DNA of 64,000 nt from RYN-230 sp963760405. GTDB taxonomy: Bacteria; Actinomycetota; Actinomycetes; Streptosporangiales; Streptosporangiaceae. Positions 1 to 8,127 of this stretch are shown here, piece after piece (position 1 is the stretch's first letter; each line of letters begins with the position of its first letter). The DNA lies in the NCBI GenBank assembly GCA_963760405.1, contig CAVXCV010000004.1, forward strand, positions 806,001 through 870,000, in the 5' to 3' direction. The notes beneath the pieces are model-generated. The model was not told the DNA's origin. It saw only the letters and a program-made list of their open reading frames with translations, and searched no databases. The position numbers and the translations under genes are program-made.

Positions 1-369
1 TACGCCAAGCAGGTCGACCTCCGGCTGGACCCGGCCACCGCGGGCTGGGCCCGCGGCCGGCCCGCGGGCACGCCGGAGATGCGCGGCTACTTCCAGCTGC
101 GGGAACCCCGCGACCCCGACGCGTACCTGCTCGCCCTCGCCGTGGACTCGCTGCCGCCGGTGGTGTTCGGCCTGGCCGTGGTGGGCTGGTCGCCGACCGT
201 GGAGCTGACCTGGTACATGCGCGCGGTGCCCGCGCCCGGGCCGCTGCGCGTCGCGGCCCGCTGCCGCCATGTCAGCGCCGGCTGGTTCGACGAGGAAGCC
301 GAGGTCTGGGACAGCGCGGGCTGCCTCGTCGCGCAGAGCCGCCAGATCGCGCTCGTCGGCCGGGGCTGA
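1..369 (+). CDS. Acyl-CoA thioesterase-like protein, C-terminal part (5' end outside window)
   Basis: The frame is open from base 1 and stops at TGA 367-369, so only the last 122 codons are present. The visible part reads like the C-terminal half of a two-hotdog acyl-CoA thioesterase: it contains YFQLREP, then DSLPPVVF, then a strand VELTWYMRAVPAPG and a final HVSAGWFDEEAEVWDSAG. In that family this half holds the second hotdog fold, and the enzyme hydrolyses acyl-CoA in the cytoplasm. No active-site residue can be checked because the N-terminal half is missing. The family assignment is from overall pattern, so substrate is unknown. Confidence 0.7.
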   Translation, partial: YAKQVDLRLDPATAGWARGRPAGTPEMRGYFQLREPRDPDAYLLALAVDSLPPVVFGLAVVGWSPTVELTWYMRAVPAPGPLRVAARCRHVSAGWFDEEAEVWDSAGCLVAQSRQIALVGRG

Positions 370-401
370 CCGGGCGGCGCTAACCCCAGGCCAGGCCCCG
401 C

Positions 402-407
402 TACTCT
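402..407 (+). promoter_or_regulatory. -10 element TACTCT for a leaderless start
   Basis: TACTCT fits the actinobacterial TANNNT -10 pattern. Its last T is 9 bases before the GTG of the next gene, so transcription would begin at or next to the start codon. No clear -35 element or Shine-Dalgarno sequence is visible. Confidence 0.45.
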
Positions 408-415
408 GGGGTACC

Positions 416-1166
416 GTGCGCCTCACTGTTATCGGCTGTTCCGGATCCTTTCCCGGGCCGGACAGCCCGGCCTCCTGCTACCTGATCGAGCAGGACGGCT
501 TCCGGCTGCTGCTCGACCTCGGCAGCGGCGCCCTCGGCCCGCTGCAGCGGTACTCCGGGCTCTATGACATCGACGCGGTCTGCCTGAGTCACCTGCATGC
601 CGATCACTGCCTGGACCTGTGCGGGTACTGGGTGGCCCGGACCTACGCGCCGGACGGCCCGCGGCCGCGGGTGCCGGTGCTCGGCCCGGACGGGACCGCC
701 CGGCGGATGGCCCAGGCGTACGGGCTGGCCGAGCACCCCGGCATGGCGGAGGCGTTCGACTTCGGCACGCTGCTGCCGGGGACCCGGGAGATCGGCCCGT
801 TCCAGGTCACCCTGGCCCGGATGAACCACCCGGTGGAGACGTTCGGGTTCCGGATCGCCGCGGGCGGCCGGGTGCTGGCCTACTCGGCGGATACGGGGGA
901 GTCGGCCAGCCTGGTGGACCTGGCCCGTGGCGCGGACGTGCTGCTGTGCGAGGCGTCGTTCCTGGACGGCCCGGATAACCCCGAGGGTGTCCACCTGACC
1001 GCGCGGCAGGCCGCCGAGCACGCCACCCGGGCCGGGGTGGCGGCTGATCCTCACTCACCTGGTGCCGTGGAACGACCGCCAGCAGGCCCTGGCCGAAGCG
1101 GCCGGTCATTTCGCTGGCCCGCTCCAGCTGGCCAGCTCGGGCCTCCAGGTCGAACCCGGGCACTGA
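416..1166 (+). pseudogene. Metallo-beta-lactamase-fold hydrolase, frameshifted near 1043
   Basis: The protein starts VRLTVIGCSGSFPGPDSPASC and carries the zinc motif SHLHADH, a later MNHPVETFGFR and YSADTGES, all typical of the RNase Z / cyclase-like metallo-beta-lactamase family of about 250 residues. The expected C-terminal block LILTHLVPWND, holding the last metal histidine, is not in the starting frame. It is read one frame over from 1044 to the TGA at 1164-1166. Two missing bases (CG) or one extra base near 1043 would explain this. Substrate unknown. If the shift is real, the enzyme lacks its last metal ligand. The gene lies between a thioesterase and an epimerase on the same strand. Confidence 0.75.
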
Positions 1167-1213
1167 CCCTCTGACGGTCAGTGTCCGGCGACTTCCAGAG
1201 AGCCAGCAGCGCC

Positions 1214-1219
1214 TAAGAT
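1214..1219 (+). promoter_or_regulatory. -10 element TAAGAT for a leaderless start
   Basis: TAAGAT is a near-consensus -10 hexamer that ends 9 bases before the ATG at 1228. No ribosome binding site lies between them, which suggests a leaderless mRNA for the epimerase gene. Confidence 0.5.
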
Positions 1220-1227
1220 GCACAGGC

Positions 1228-2190
1228 ATGCGGGTACTCGTGACCGGCGGCGCCGGCTTCATCGGCTCCCATCTCACCGACGCGTTGCTGGCCCGGGGCG
1301 ACGAGGTGATCGTGGTCGACGACCTGTCGGCGGGCCGGGCCGGGCGGCTGGCGGAGGAGGTCACCCTGCACCGGCTCAGCCTCACCGACGCCGCGTCGCT
1401 GGCCGCGGTCGTCACGCAGGCCCGGCCGGAGCTGATCTGTCACCTGGCGGCCAGGATCGACATCCCGGCCTCGGTGACCGCCCCGGCGCAGGACGCCGAG
1501 GTCAATGTGGTCGGCACCGTCAACGTGCTGGAAGCGGCCCGCGCGGCCGGTGCCCGGGTGCTGTTCGCCTCCTCCGGCGGCGCGCTGTACGGGCCGTACG
1601 CGCCGATCCCGTCCCGGGAGGACGTGCTGCCGCTGCCAGAGTCGCCGTCCGGCGTCGCCAAGTACTGCGCGGAGCAGTACGTCGGCTTGTACAACCGGCT
1701 GCACGGCGCGCGGCACTGCATCCTGCGGCTGGCCAACGTCTACGGTCCCCGGCAGGACCCGGCGGGCGACTCGGGTGTCATCCCGATCTTCTGCGCGGCC
1801 GTGCTGGCTGGCCAGCGCCCGCCGGTCTACGGGGACGGCACGCAGACCCGTGACTACGTGCACGTTGCCGACGTGGTCACCGCCTTCCTGGCGGCGGCCG
1901 ACGCCCGCCGCCCGGGCACCTGGAACATCGGCACCGGGGCCGAGGTCAGTGTCCTGGACGTGGCCGGCATCATCGCTGAGCTGGCGGGCATCGCGGTGCA
2001 GCCCCGCCCCCTGCCACCCCGGCCCGGCGAGCTGCAGCGCAGCGCGGTCGCTGTCCACCGGGTCGAGCGTGACCTGGGCTGGCAGCCGCGCACCCCGCTG
2101 GCCGAGGGGATCGCCATGGTGTACCGCTGGATCGCGGCGGGGGCGCCGGACCGTGCCGCGGCGCGGATGCCCGCCCGGCCCCGGCGGTAG
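1228..2190 (+). CDS. NAD-dependent epimerase/dehydratase (GalE-like, extended SDR)
   Basis: This 320-residue protein is an extended short-chain dehydrogenase of the nucleotide-sugar epimerase type. It opens with the NAD-binding motif GGAGFIGSH, then VVDDLSAG, HLAA and VNVVGTVNVLEAA, and ends with the substrate-binding pattern YGDGTQTRDYVHVADV. Its likely role is interconversion of UDP-sugars for cell-wall or exopolysaccharide. The odd point is the catalytic motif: families normally have SPYGxxK, but here the sequence is SPSGVAK, so the catalytic Tyr is Ser (TCC codon). The Lys is kept. Either activity is altered or one base is wrong. Start chosen at ATG after a -10 hexamer. Confidence 0.85.
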   Translation: MRVLVTGGAGFIGSHLTDALLARGDEVIVVDDLSAGRAGRLAEEVTLHRLSLTDAASLAAVVTQARPELICHLAARIDIPASVTAPAQDAEVNVVGTVNVLEAARAAGARVLFASSGGALYGPYAPIPSREDVLPLPESPSGVAKYCAEQYVGLYNRLHGARHCILRLANVYGPRQDPAGDSGVIPIFCAAVLAGQRPPVYGDGTQTRDYVHVADVVTAFLAAADARRPGTWNIGTGAEVSVLDVAGIIAELAGIAVQPRPLPPRPGELQRSAVAVHRVERDLGWQPRTPLAEGIAMVYRWIAAGAPDRAAARMPARPRR

Positions 2191-2237
2191 CATGCTCGCC
2201 GCACCCGGGACTGGCCCGCTGCCATAGGCTGTCGGTC

Positions 2238-2957
2238 ATGTCCCGACCCGATGGGCGCGGCAACGATCAGCTGCGCGAGATACGGATGACCCGAGGCTGG
2301 CTGGAGCACGCGGAAGGCTCCGTGCTCGTCGAATTCGGGGCGACCCGCGTGCTGTGCGCGGCGAGCGCCACCGAGGAGGTGCCGCGCTGGCGGCGCGGCA
2401 GCGGGCTCGGCTGGGTGACCGCCGAGTACGCGATGCTGCCCCGGGCCACCAATACGCGCGGTGACCGGGAATCGGTCAAGGGCCGCCTGGGCGGCCGGAC
2501 CCAGGAAATCTCCCGGCTCGTCGGCCGTTCCCTGCGGGCCTGCGTGGACACCAAGGCGCTGGGCGAGAACACCATCATCATCGACTGTGACGTGCTGCAG
2601 GCGGACGGGGGGACCCGGACCGCGGCGATCACCGGGGGCTATGTCGCCCTGGCCGACGCCGTGGCCTGGCTGCGCAGCCGCAAACGGTGCAAGGGTGATC
2701 CGCTGGTCGGGTCGGTGGCCGCGGTCAGCGTGGGGATCGTGGACCGCCAGCCGCGGCTCGACCTCAGCTACGAGGAGGATTCGGCCGCGCAGACCGACAT
2801 GAACGTGGTGTGCACCGGGGACGGCAGCTTCGTGGAGATCCAGGGCACCGCCGAGCAGGAGCCGTTCGACCGCGGCCTGCTCAACGAACTGCTGGATCTC
2901 GCCGTGGCCGGCTGCGGCGAGCTGACCCGGATCCAGCGCGCGGCACTCGCCCGGTGA
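2238..2957 (+). CDS. rph: Ribonuclease PH
   Basis: A 239-residue protein of normal length for RNase PH, the phosphate-dependent 3' exoribonuclease that trims tRNA 3' ends. Recognisable blocks are EGSVLVEFGATRVLCAAS near the N terminus, GRSLRACVD, IIIDCDVLQADGGTRTAAITG and a C-terminal QGTAEQEPFDR. The phosphate-binding arginines fall in the GGRTQEISRLVGRSLR region. It overlaps the next gene by the GTGA or is separated by 2 bases, depending on the start used there, and the rph-rdgB order is common in actinobacteria. A single co-transcript is likely. Confidence 0.95.
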   Translation: MSRPDGRGNDQLREIRMTRGWLEHAEGSVLVEFGATRVLCAASATEEVPRWRRGSGLGWVTAEYAMLPRATNTRGDRESVKGRLGGRTQEISRLVGRSLRACVDTKALGENTIIIDCDVLQADGGTRTAAITGGYVALADAVAWLRSRKRCKGDPLVGSVAAVSVGIVDRQPRLDLSYEEDSAAQTDMNVVCTGDGSFVEIQGTAEQEPFDRGLLNELLDLAVAGCGELTRIQRAALAR

Positions 2958-2959
2958 CC

Positions 2960-3568
2960 ATGCCCGGCAGGCTCATCCTGGCTACCCGGAACCCGGGCAA
3001 GCTCGCTGAGCTGCGCCGGATCCTGGCCGCCGCCGAGATCCCGGTGGACGTCGGGGACCTGGCCGAGTTCCCGGCCATGCCCGAGGTCGCCGAGACCGGG
3101 CTCACGTTCGCCGAGAACGCGCTGCTGAAGGCGCGGAGGGTGGCGGCGTTCAGCGGCCTGCCCGCGGTCGCTGACGACTCAGGCCTGTGCGTGGACGTTC
3201 TCAGCGGCATGCCCGGGGTGCTGTCCGCCCGCTGGTCGGGCCGGCACGGGGACGACGAGGCCAACCTCCGGCTCCTGCTCGGCCAGCTGGCTGACATCCC
3301 GGCCCGGCACCGGGGCGCCCATTTCACCTGTGCCGCGGCCCTGGTACTGCCCTCTGGCGCGGAGCACGTGACCGAGGGCGTGCTCACCGGGTCCCTGATC
3401 ACCGAGCCGCGCGGCACGAACGGTTTCGGCTACGACCCGATCTTCGTCCCGGTCGGCGGGGAGCTGACCACGGCGGAACTGAGCGCGGAGGACAAGGACC
3501 GGATCAGCCACCGCGGCCGGGCGCTGCGCGCACTCGCCCCGGTCATCGCCGCCCTCGTCACCACCTAG
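2960..3568 (+). CDS. rdgB: XTP/dITP diphosphatase (Ham1/RdgB family)
   Basis: About 202 residues, beginning MPGRLILATRNPGKLAEL with the substrate-binding TxNxxK signature. It keeps ADDSGLCVD for metal binding, the SARWSG segment, and TNGFGYDPIF near the C terminus. Enzymes of this family hydrolyse ITP, dITP and XTP to the monophosphates and so keep deaminated purines out of nucleic acids. An alternative start is the GTG at 2954, which overlaps the rph stop in a GTGA arrangement. A strong hairpin follows directly, ending the rph-rdgB unit. Confidence 0.95.
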   Translation: MPGRLILATRNPGKLAELRRILAAAEIPVDVGDLAEFPAMPEVAETGLTFAENALLKARRVAAFSGLPAVADDSGLCVDVLSGMPGVLSARWSGRHGDDEANLRLLLGQLADIPARHRGAHFTCAAALVLPSGAEHVTEGVLTGSLITEPRGTNGFGYDPIFVPVGGELTTAELSAEDKDRISHRGRALRALAPVIAALVTT

Positions 3569-3578
3569 CCAGCAGAAA

Positions 3579-3615
3579 GCCCGCCGCCCCCGGGATGCTC
3601 CCGGGGGCGGCGGGC
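3579..3615 (+). terminator. Strong hairpin terminator after rdgB
   Basis: A perfect 16-base-pair stem (3579-3594 with 3600-3615) and a 5-base loop lie 10 bases after the rdgB stop. It is almost all G/C and has no long U tract, as usual for actinomycete terminators. It also sits at the end of the convergent lipoprotein gene, so it may work in both directions. Confidence 0.85.
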
Positions 3616-3659
3616 CTGGCTGGTGCCGTCAGGTGGCGCGCCTGGCGGCTGTGCGCCCA

Positions 3660-4679
3660 TCAGGCGGCACCGCTCACCAGGCGGCGCTGCTCACCAGTGG
3701 GTGGGGGCCACCCCGGTCGGCGTGGGCGCCGGGGTAGTGGCCCCGGGGCCGGCGTGGCGGTCATGCCCGGCGCCGGGGTCATGGTGACCATCGGCTTCGT
3801 CGGTGTCGGCGTCGCCATCGGCATGGTCGTGCCACCCGCGCCGATGATCAGCGCGTTCGGCGGGATCATGATCGTCACTGGCCGGTTCACCGAGGTGATG
3901 GTCAGCGTGATCGTGATCCTCGTGTTCTTGCCGAACTCGACCAGGACCAGCTTGCGCACCAGGTGATGCGCTTTCCCGATCCAGACCCGGAACTGGGTCC
4001 TGGAGATACCGGTGTTCATCTCCGACTGCACGGTGGGCTGCAGGCCGCTGGACAGCCTGCCCATGGCCGTGCCGAGGTTGTAGCTGCCAGCGAACTGGCT
4101 GACCGGGAAACCGCTGATCATCGAGGTGCCCATCGCCTGCATGCTGGGCGCGGCAGTGAACATCTGGGTCTGCGCCTGCGGGCCGGTCGTGAGCAGCTGC
4201 TGCAGGAGCGAGCCGAGGTTCACGCCTGAGCTGCTCGAGCCGCTGTTCATCATCATCGACGAGCTCTGCATGCTGCTGTACGGCATCTGGGCCCACGGCC
4301 GGGCGTGGCCGCGGGTCAGGAACGACGACTTGAGGTAAGCGGTCGTGCCGTTCAGGATCGCGGTCAGCATCCCCGGCAGCCCGGAGACCCTGGCCTGCAC
4401 CTCCACCAGGGGAGTGGGCTGCGTCTGCTCAGCCACCGTGCCGAACAGGTTAAGGTTCAGGGCGCCGGTCGCCTGGATCGACAGCAGCCCGGTGAATGAC
4501 CTGATCTGCTGCGACTGCTGCGCGGCCAGCGCCATGGTCTGCGCCGGCAGGTTCATCGCGGGCGCGCTGGCCGATGCGGAAGCGGAACTGGTGGTGCTCC
4601 CGCTGGGTGCGGTACCGCTCGGGGTAGCGGTGGTCAGCGGCTGGCAGCCCGCGATGGCGAACGCTGCCGCGCACGCCAC
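3660..4679 (-). CDS. Secreted lipoprotein of unknown function (LppX/LprG-like position and shape), frames uncertain at both ends
   Basis: The open frame encodes a lipoprotein: a hydrophobic run ends in the lipobox AIAGC, followed by a Ser/Thr-rich linker, then a globular domain of about 220 residues and a Pro/Thr-rich tail. Both ends look shifted. A strong ribosome binding site AAGGAGGA precedes a GTG at 4806-4804, whose frame (starting VFSHLKAGLAGRS) must shift once to reach the lipobox. Near 3745 the tail reads more naturally in another frame, giving ATTPAPTPTGVAPTHW and a stop at 3691. So the true gene is probably 3691-4806. Function is not recognised; many actinobacterial lipoproteins of this form carry lipids or sense the envelope. 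Confidence 0.65.
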   Translation of the reverse strand: MACAAAFAIAGCQPLTTATPSGTAPSGSTTSSASASASAPAMNLPAQTMALAAQQSQQIRSFTGLLSIQATGALNLNLFGTVAEQTQPTPLVEVQARVSGLPGMLTAILNGTTAYLKSSFLTRGHARPWAQMPYSSMQSSSMMMNSGSSSSGVNLGSLLQQLLTTGPQAQTQMFTAAPSMQAMGTSMISGFPVSQFAGSYNLGTAMGRLSSGLQPTVQSEMNTGISRTQFRVWIGKAHHLVRKLVLVEFGKNTRITITLTITSVNRPVTIMIPPNALIIGAGGTTMPMATPTPTKPMVTMTPAPGMTATPAPGPLPRRPRRPGWPPPTGEQRRLVSGAA

Positions 4680-4993
4680 AGCGGCCGCGCCGAGCGGCCG
4701 GACAGCCGCGGCCGGGACGCCGAAGCGGCTGGCCTGAGCTGGCCGGCCATGGGCGGTTCCCGTACCGGGAACGTCCGGCCAGGCCGGCCTTCAAATGCGA
4801 GAACACGCTGGGTCCTCCTTGGGTTGGCGATTGCCGTACTTGACACGCAATCCCCCGCCACCCGTCGGCGACATTACGCGCCGCAACCCGGGGTGATCCG
4901 GGCACTCCGGTCTGCGTAAGGCGGTCGTAATATCCGGCTCAGCGGGCCGGCCGGACCGGTAACGTGGGGGCGTCTGCTGTGGAGGGAGCGCGC

Positions 4994-5464
4994 GTGACCG
5001 ACCAGAAACTGGCGCCAGGAGACAAGGCACCGGACTTCTCGCTGCCTGACGCCGATGGCACGACGGTGACCCTGTCGGCGCTGCGCGGCCAGCGGGTGAT
5101 CGTCTACTTCTACCCGGCCGCGATGACGCCTGGCTGCACCAAGGAGGCCTGCGACTTCCGCGACAACCTCAGCGCGCTGGGCCGCTCCGGCCTGACCGTG
5201 CTGGGCATCTCCAAGGACACCCCGGTGAAACTGGCCAGGTTCCGGGACAAGGAGTCGCTGAACTTCCCGCTGCTGGCCGACCCGGACCTCGCCGTGCACA
5301 AGGCGTACGGGGTGTACGGGGAGAAGACGATGTACGGGAAGACCACGGTGGGCGTGATCCGGTCCACCTTCGTGATCGACGCGGACGGCACCATCGAACG
5401 GGCCTACTACAACGTCAAGGCCACCGGCCATGTGGACCGGCTGCGCAAGGATCTAGCCGCCTGA
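4994..5464 (+). CDS. bcp: Thiol peroxidase, Bcp/PrxQ type peroxiredoxin
   Basis: A 156-residue peroxiredoxin that reduces hydroperoxides using thioredoxin. The peroxidatic Cys48 lies in TPGCT and the resolving Cys53 follows five residues later, the atypical two-cysteine arrangement of PrxQ. YFYPAAMTPGC, GISKDTP and the RSTFVIDADG strand also fit. The start is GTG 4994, since GGAGGGAG lies 5 bases upstream. It is divergent from the lipoprotein gene and followed by a tRNA gene. Confidence 0.93.
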   Translation: MTDQKLAPGDKAPDFSLPDADGTTVTLSALRGQRVIVYFYPAAMTPGCTKEACDFRDNLSALGRSGLTVLGISKDTPVKLARFRDKESLNFPLLADPDLAVHKAYGVYGEKTMYGKTTVGVIRSTFVIDADGTIERAYYNVKATGHVDRLRKDLAA

Positions 5465-5519
5465 TCATGCTGACCGGGTCCGCCCTGCCGCGGTCCCACA
5501 GCACGCGGGCGGACTCGTC

Positions 5520-5592
5520 GGGGCCGTAGCCCAACGGCAGAGGCACAGGACTTAGGATCCTGCCAGTATGGGTTCAAATCCCATCGGCCCCA
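5520..5592 (+). tRNA. tRNA with UAG anticodon in a class I (short variable loop) body; tRNA-Leu(UAG) by anticodon
   Basis: A full cloverleaf can be drawn. The acceptor stem is 5520-5526 with 5585-5591 (7 pairs, all Watson-Crick) and the discriminator is A5592. The D arm is 5529-5544. The anticodon stem is 5546-5550 with 5558-5562, and the loop CTTAGGA has anticodon TAG at 5553-5555. The variable loop has only 5 bases (5563-5567). The T arm is 5568-5584 with loop TTCAAAT. CCA is not encoded. The anticodon and loop match leucine tRNAs reading CUA/CUG, but bacterial tRNA-Leu normally has a long variable arm. Charging identity is therefore uncertain. Confidence 0.85.
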
Positions 5593-5673
5593 CTAGTAGC
5601 TGATGTAACTGCGGTCACCGTCGCCACGGGCCGGTCCCCGGTCACCCGGACCCTGCCTGGCAGACTCACTTTC

Positions 5674-6510
5674 GTGCTGCCTGCGGACAATCACGTGCAT
5701 TCGCAATGGTCCCACGACACCGGCCCGCGCGCGTCGATGGCGGCGGCCTGCGCGCGGGCGCTCGAGCTCGGCCTGCCCGCCGTGGCCTTCACCGAGCATC
5801 TCGACTTCACCGTGTGGTCCGCGGATGACCCCATCGCCGCCGCCAGCCTCCAGCCGAATCCGGCGCGCGGGATCCGGCCCCTCGACATCGGCGGCTATCT
5901 GACCGGCCTGGAGGAGTGCCGGGACCGGTACCCAGCGTTGCGGATCTTGTCTGGGGTGGAAGCCGGCGAGCCGCACCTTTTCGCGGGCAGTGCGGGCGCG
6001 GTGCTGGCCGCGCACGATTTCGACCGGGTACTCGGCTCGCTGCACACCCTGGCCCACCGCGGCCGCCTGCAGTACGCCAGCTGGCTGTTCCGCTCCCATC
6101 CCGCCGATGAGGTGATGCGCCGGTACTTCGCGGAGCTGCTCCGGATGGTCACCAGCAGTGGGCTGTTCGAGGTGCTGGCGCACCTGGATTACCCGCGCCG
6201 GTACTGGCCGGCCGGGGCCGGGCCGTACCGGGAAACGGATTACCAGGAGGAGTACCGGGCCGTGCTGCGCGCGCTGGCCGCCTCGGGCCGGGTGCTCGAG
6301 CTGAACACGGCCAGCCCGCTCGCCTCCGTTCAGCTGCTGGGCTGGTGGCGGGAGGAGGGCGGCACCACCCTGTCCATCGGCAGCGACGCCCACCTGCCGT
6401 GGCGGGTCGGCGCGTCCTTCGGGCAGGCCTCGGGCATCGCGGCCGCAGCCGGGTTCCGGCCGGGCCGGGACCCGTTCGACTTCTGGCGGCTTCAGCCAGT
6501 GCTCACCTGA
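5674..6510 (+). CDS. PHP-domain phosphatase, histidinol-phosphatase (HisK/HisJ) type
   Basis: The 278-residue protein has the complete PHP metal-site set in order: DNHVHSQWSHD, FTEHLDF, SGVEAGE, GSLHTL, HLDYPRR and GSDAHLP. Length and motifs fit the histidinol-phosphate phosphatase branch, which makes histidinol in histidine biosynthesis, but other phosphoesters are possible because no his genes are nearby. The start is GTG 5674. It ends convergently with the next gene, and the two stop regions overlap by 8 bases. Confidence 0.85.
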   Translation: MLPADNHVHSQWSHDTGPRASMAAACARALELGLPAVAFTEHLDFTVWSADDPIAAASLQPNPARGIRPLDIGGYLTGLEECRDRYPALRILSGVEAGEPHLFAGSAGAVLAAHDFDRVLGSLHTLAHRGRLQYASWLFRSHPADEVMRRYFAELLRMVTSSGLFEVLAHLDYPRRYWPAGAGPYRETDYQEEYRAVLRALAASGRVLELNTASPLASVQLLGWWREEGGTTLSIGSDAHLPWRVGASFGQASGIAAAAGFRPGRDPFDFWRLQPVLT

Positions 6511-7573
6511 CGAGGTCGCTGATGACGCCGCGGACTTCGGCGGCCGGCAGCGCCAGCGTGGCATCGCCGACCGCCAGCTCGACCCGCTGGGTCCCCGGAT
6601 CGCCGGTCGGCATCGCGGCCGGCCAGGTCCAGATGCCTCGCTCGGCCGCCAGCTTGGCCGCGGCCGACTGGAAGCCCTCCGGGCTGTTCCGCAGTAGCAG
6701 GTGCAGCATGGGCGTCTGCGGCGGATCCGGGATGACCCGCACCCCGGGCAGGTCCCGCACCGCGTCGGCAATGGCCCGGGCCTGGCTCAGGTACCGGGGC
6801 ATCAACGGGAGCCGACGCGCCAGGCAGGACAGGGCGGAGGCCGCGCCCGGCCACAGGCCATACAACGTCCCGCCCATCCGCTGCCGCCATTCCCGCACCT
6901 CGGCGACCAGGTCGGCGGGACCCGCCAGGCAGCATCCGGGCAGCGCGCCGAGACCCTTGTAGAACGACACGTACACGGTGTCGAACAGCCGGGCGATCTC
7001 GGCTGGCGGCTTCCCGTACCCGGCCGCGGATTCCCACAGCCGCGCGCCATCCAGGTGCACCGCCGCGCCGCGCTCCCGGGCCCAGGCCGCCTGCTGGGCC
7101 AGGTCGTCCCAGCCAGGCTGCTGGCCGCCCAGGTCGCGCTGCGGCAGCTCGAGCACGAGCGCCGCGGCTGGCTCGGCCACCGCGTGCAGGTCATCGAGGG
7201 TGAGCAGGCGGTCCGGCTGGCCCGCGGGCCGCCCGGTCAGCTGGTGCAGCCGTTCGTAGCCGCGTCCTTCGCGGGTGTCGATGTGGCAGGCGGGGTGGAA
7301 CACGATGACCCGGCGCTGCCGCCGGTCGGCGTGCACCCGCAGCGCCGCCTGCTGCGCCATGGTCCCGCTGGGCAGGTACACCACGGCGGGCTTGTCCAGC
7401 AGCAGCGCGACTTCGCTTTCCAGCTCGGTCACGGCACCACCCTGGCCGTAACGGTCCGGCACGGTGTCGGGCGGCACCGTGGCGAGCAGGTCCGCGGCCC
7501 GGACCGGCCCGTGCCAGTGCAGGAAACGGGTGCAGGAGTCGCGGAGCGCGTCCAGATCGGCGTCGGCGGGCAT
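6503..7573 (-). CDS. Threonine-aldolase-like PLP enzyme (beta-eliminating lyase family)
   Basis: 356 residues of the fold type I PLP family that includes low-specificity L-threonine aldolase and tyrosine phenol-lyase-like enzymes. The N terminus has RYGQGGAVTELESEVALLL and PSGTMAQQAAL. The middle has VHLDGARLWESA, where Asp contacts the PLP ring, and YVSFYKGLGALPG carries the PLP lysine. Threonine aldolases split L-threonine to glycine and acetaldehyde, which would feed the glycine-cleavage genes elsewhere in the window. Start ATG 7573 was chosen because the sequence before it is low-complexity and a CACAAT hexamer lies just upstream. Confidence 0.85.
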   Translation of the reverse strand: MPADADLDALRDSCTRFLHWHGPVRAADLLATVPPDTVPDRYGQGGAVTELESEVALLLDKPAVVYLPSGTMAQQAALRVHADRRQRRVIVFHPACHIDTREGRGYERLHQLTGRPAGQPDRLLTLDDLHAVAEPAAALVLELPQRDLGGQQPGWDDLAQQAAWARERGAAVHLDGARLWESAAGYGKPPAEIARLFDTVYVSFYKGLGALPGCCLAGPADLVAEVREWRQRMGGTLYGLWPGAASALSCLARRLPLMPRYLSQARAIADAVRDLPGVRVIPDPPQTPMLHLLLRNSPEGFQSAAAKLAAERGIWTWPAAMPTGDPGTQRVELAVGDATLALPAAEVRGVISDLVR

Positions 7574-7636
7574 GCAGCTATTGTGCCGGGCGCCGCCATG
7601 TGCCGGGCGCCAGCCCGGCCGGCCATACTCGGACCC

Positions 7637-8116
7637 GTGCCTGCCTCGCCTGCCCCGGCCGAGGCCGCCCTGGCCGCCTCGGGGCTCAGTTACCGGCTGA
7701 TCCGGCACGGGCCGGTCCGCAGCCTGGCTGAGGCGGCGGCCGCGCGCGGCGTGACCCCGGCGGACGTGATCAAGACGCTGGTCGTGCGCCGCGGTGCGGG
7801 CGACTTCCTGTTCGTGCTGGTGCCGGGGGACCGGGCCATCTCCTGGCCGAAGCTGCGGGCCGTGCTCGGCGTCAGCCGGCTGTCCATGCCGGACGCCGCG
7901 GTAGCCCGGCAGGTCACCGGCTATGAGCGGGGCACCATCACCCCGTTCGGGTCGGTGACGGCCTGGCCGGTGCTCGCGGACGACCGGATCCGCGGCCGCG
8001 AGATCACCCTGGGCGCGGGCGAGCAGGGAGCCGCGGTGGCGCTGCCCGCGGACGCCGCCGTGCAGGCGCTCGGCGGCACGTTCGCGGACGTCAGCGACCC
8101 CGAGCCGGCCCGTTGA
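7637..8116 (+). CDS. YbaK/EbsC-family aminoacyl-tRNA deacylase
   Basis: A 159-residue free-standing editing domain. Typical blocks are GVTPADVIKTLVVR, which contains the conserved catalytic Lys region, LVPGDRAISWPKLRAVLG, and GYERGTITPFGS with the GxxxPFG loop that holds the substrate. Members hydrolyse mischarged tRNA such as Cys- or Ala-tRNA(Pro). The start is GTG 7637. It is divergent from the threonine-aldolase-like gene with only 63 bases between the starts. Confidence 0.88.
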   Translation: MPASPAPAEAALAASGLSYRLIRHGPVRSLAEAAAARGVTPADVIKTLVVRRGAGDFLFVLVPGDRAISWPKLRAVLGVSRLSMPDAAVARQVTGYERGTITPFGSVTAWPVLADDRIRGREITLGAGEQGAAVALPADAAVQALGGTFADVSDPEPAR

Positions 8117-8127
8117 TCAGGCTTCGT

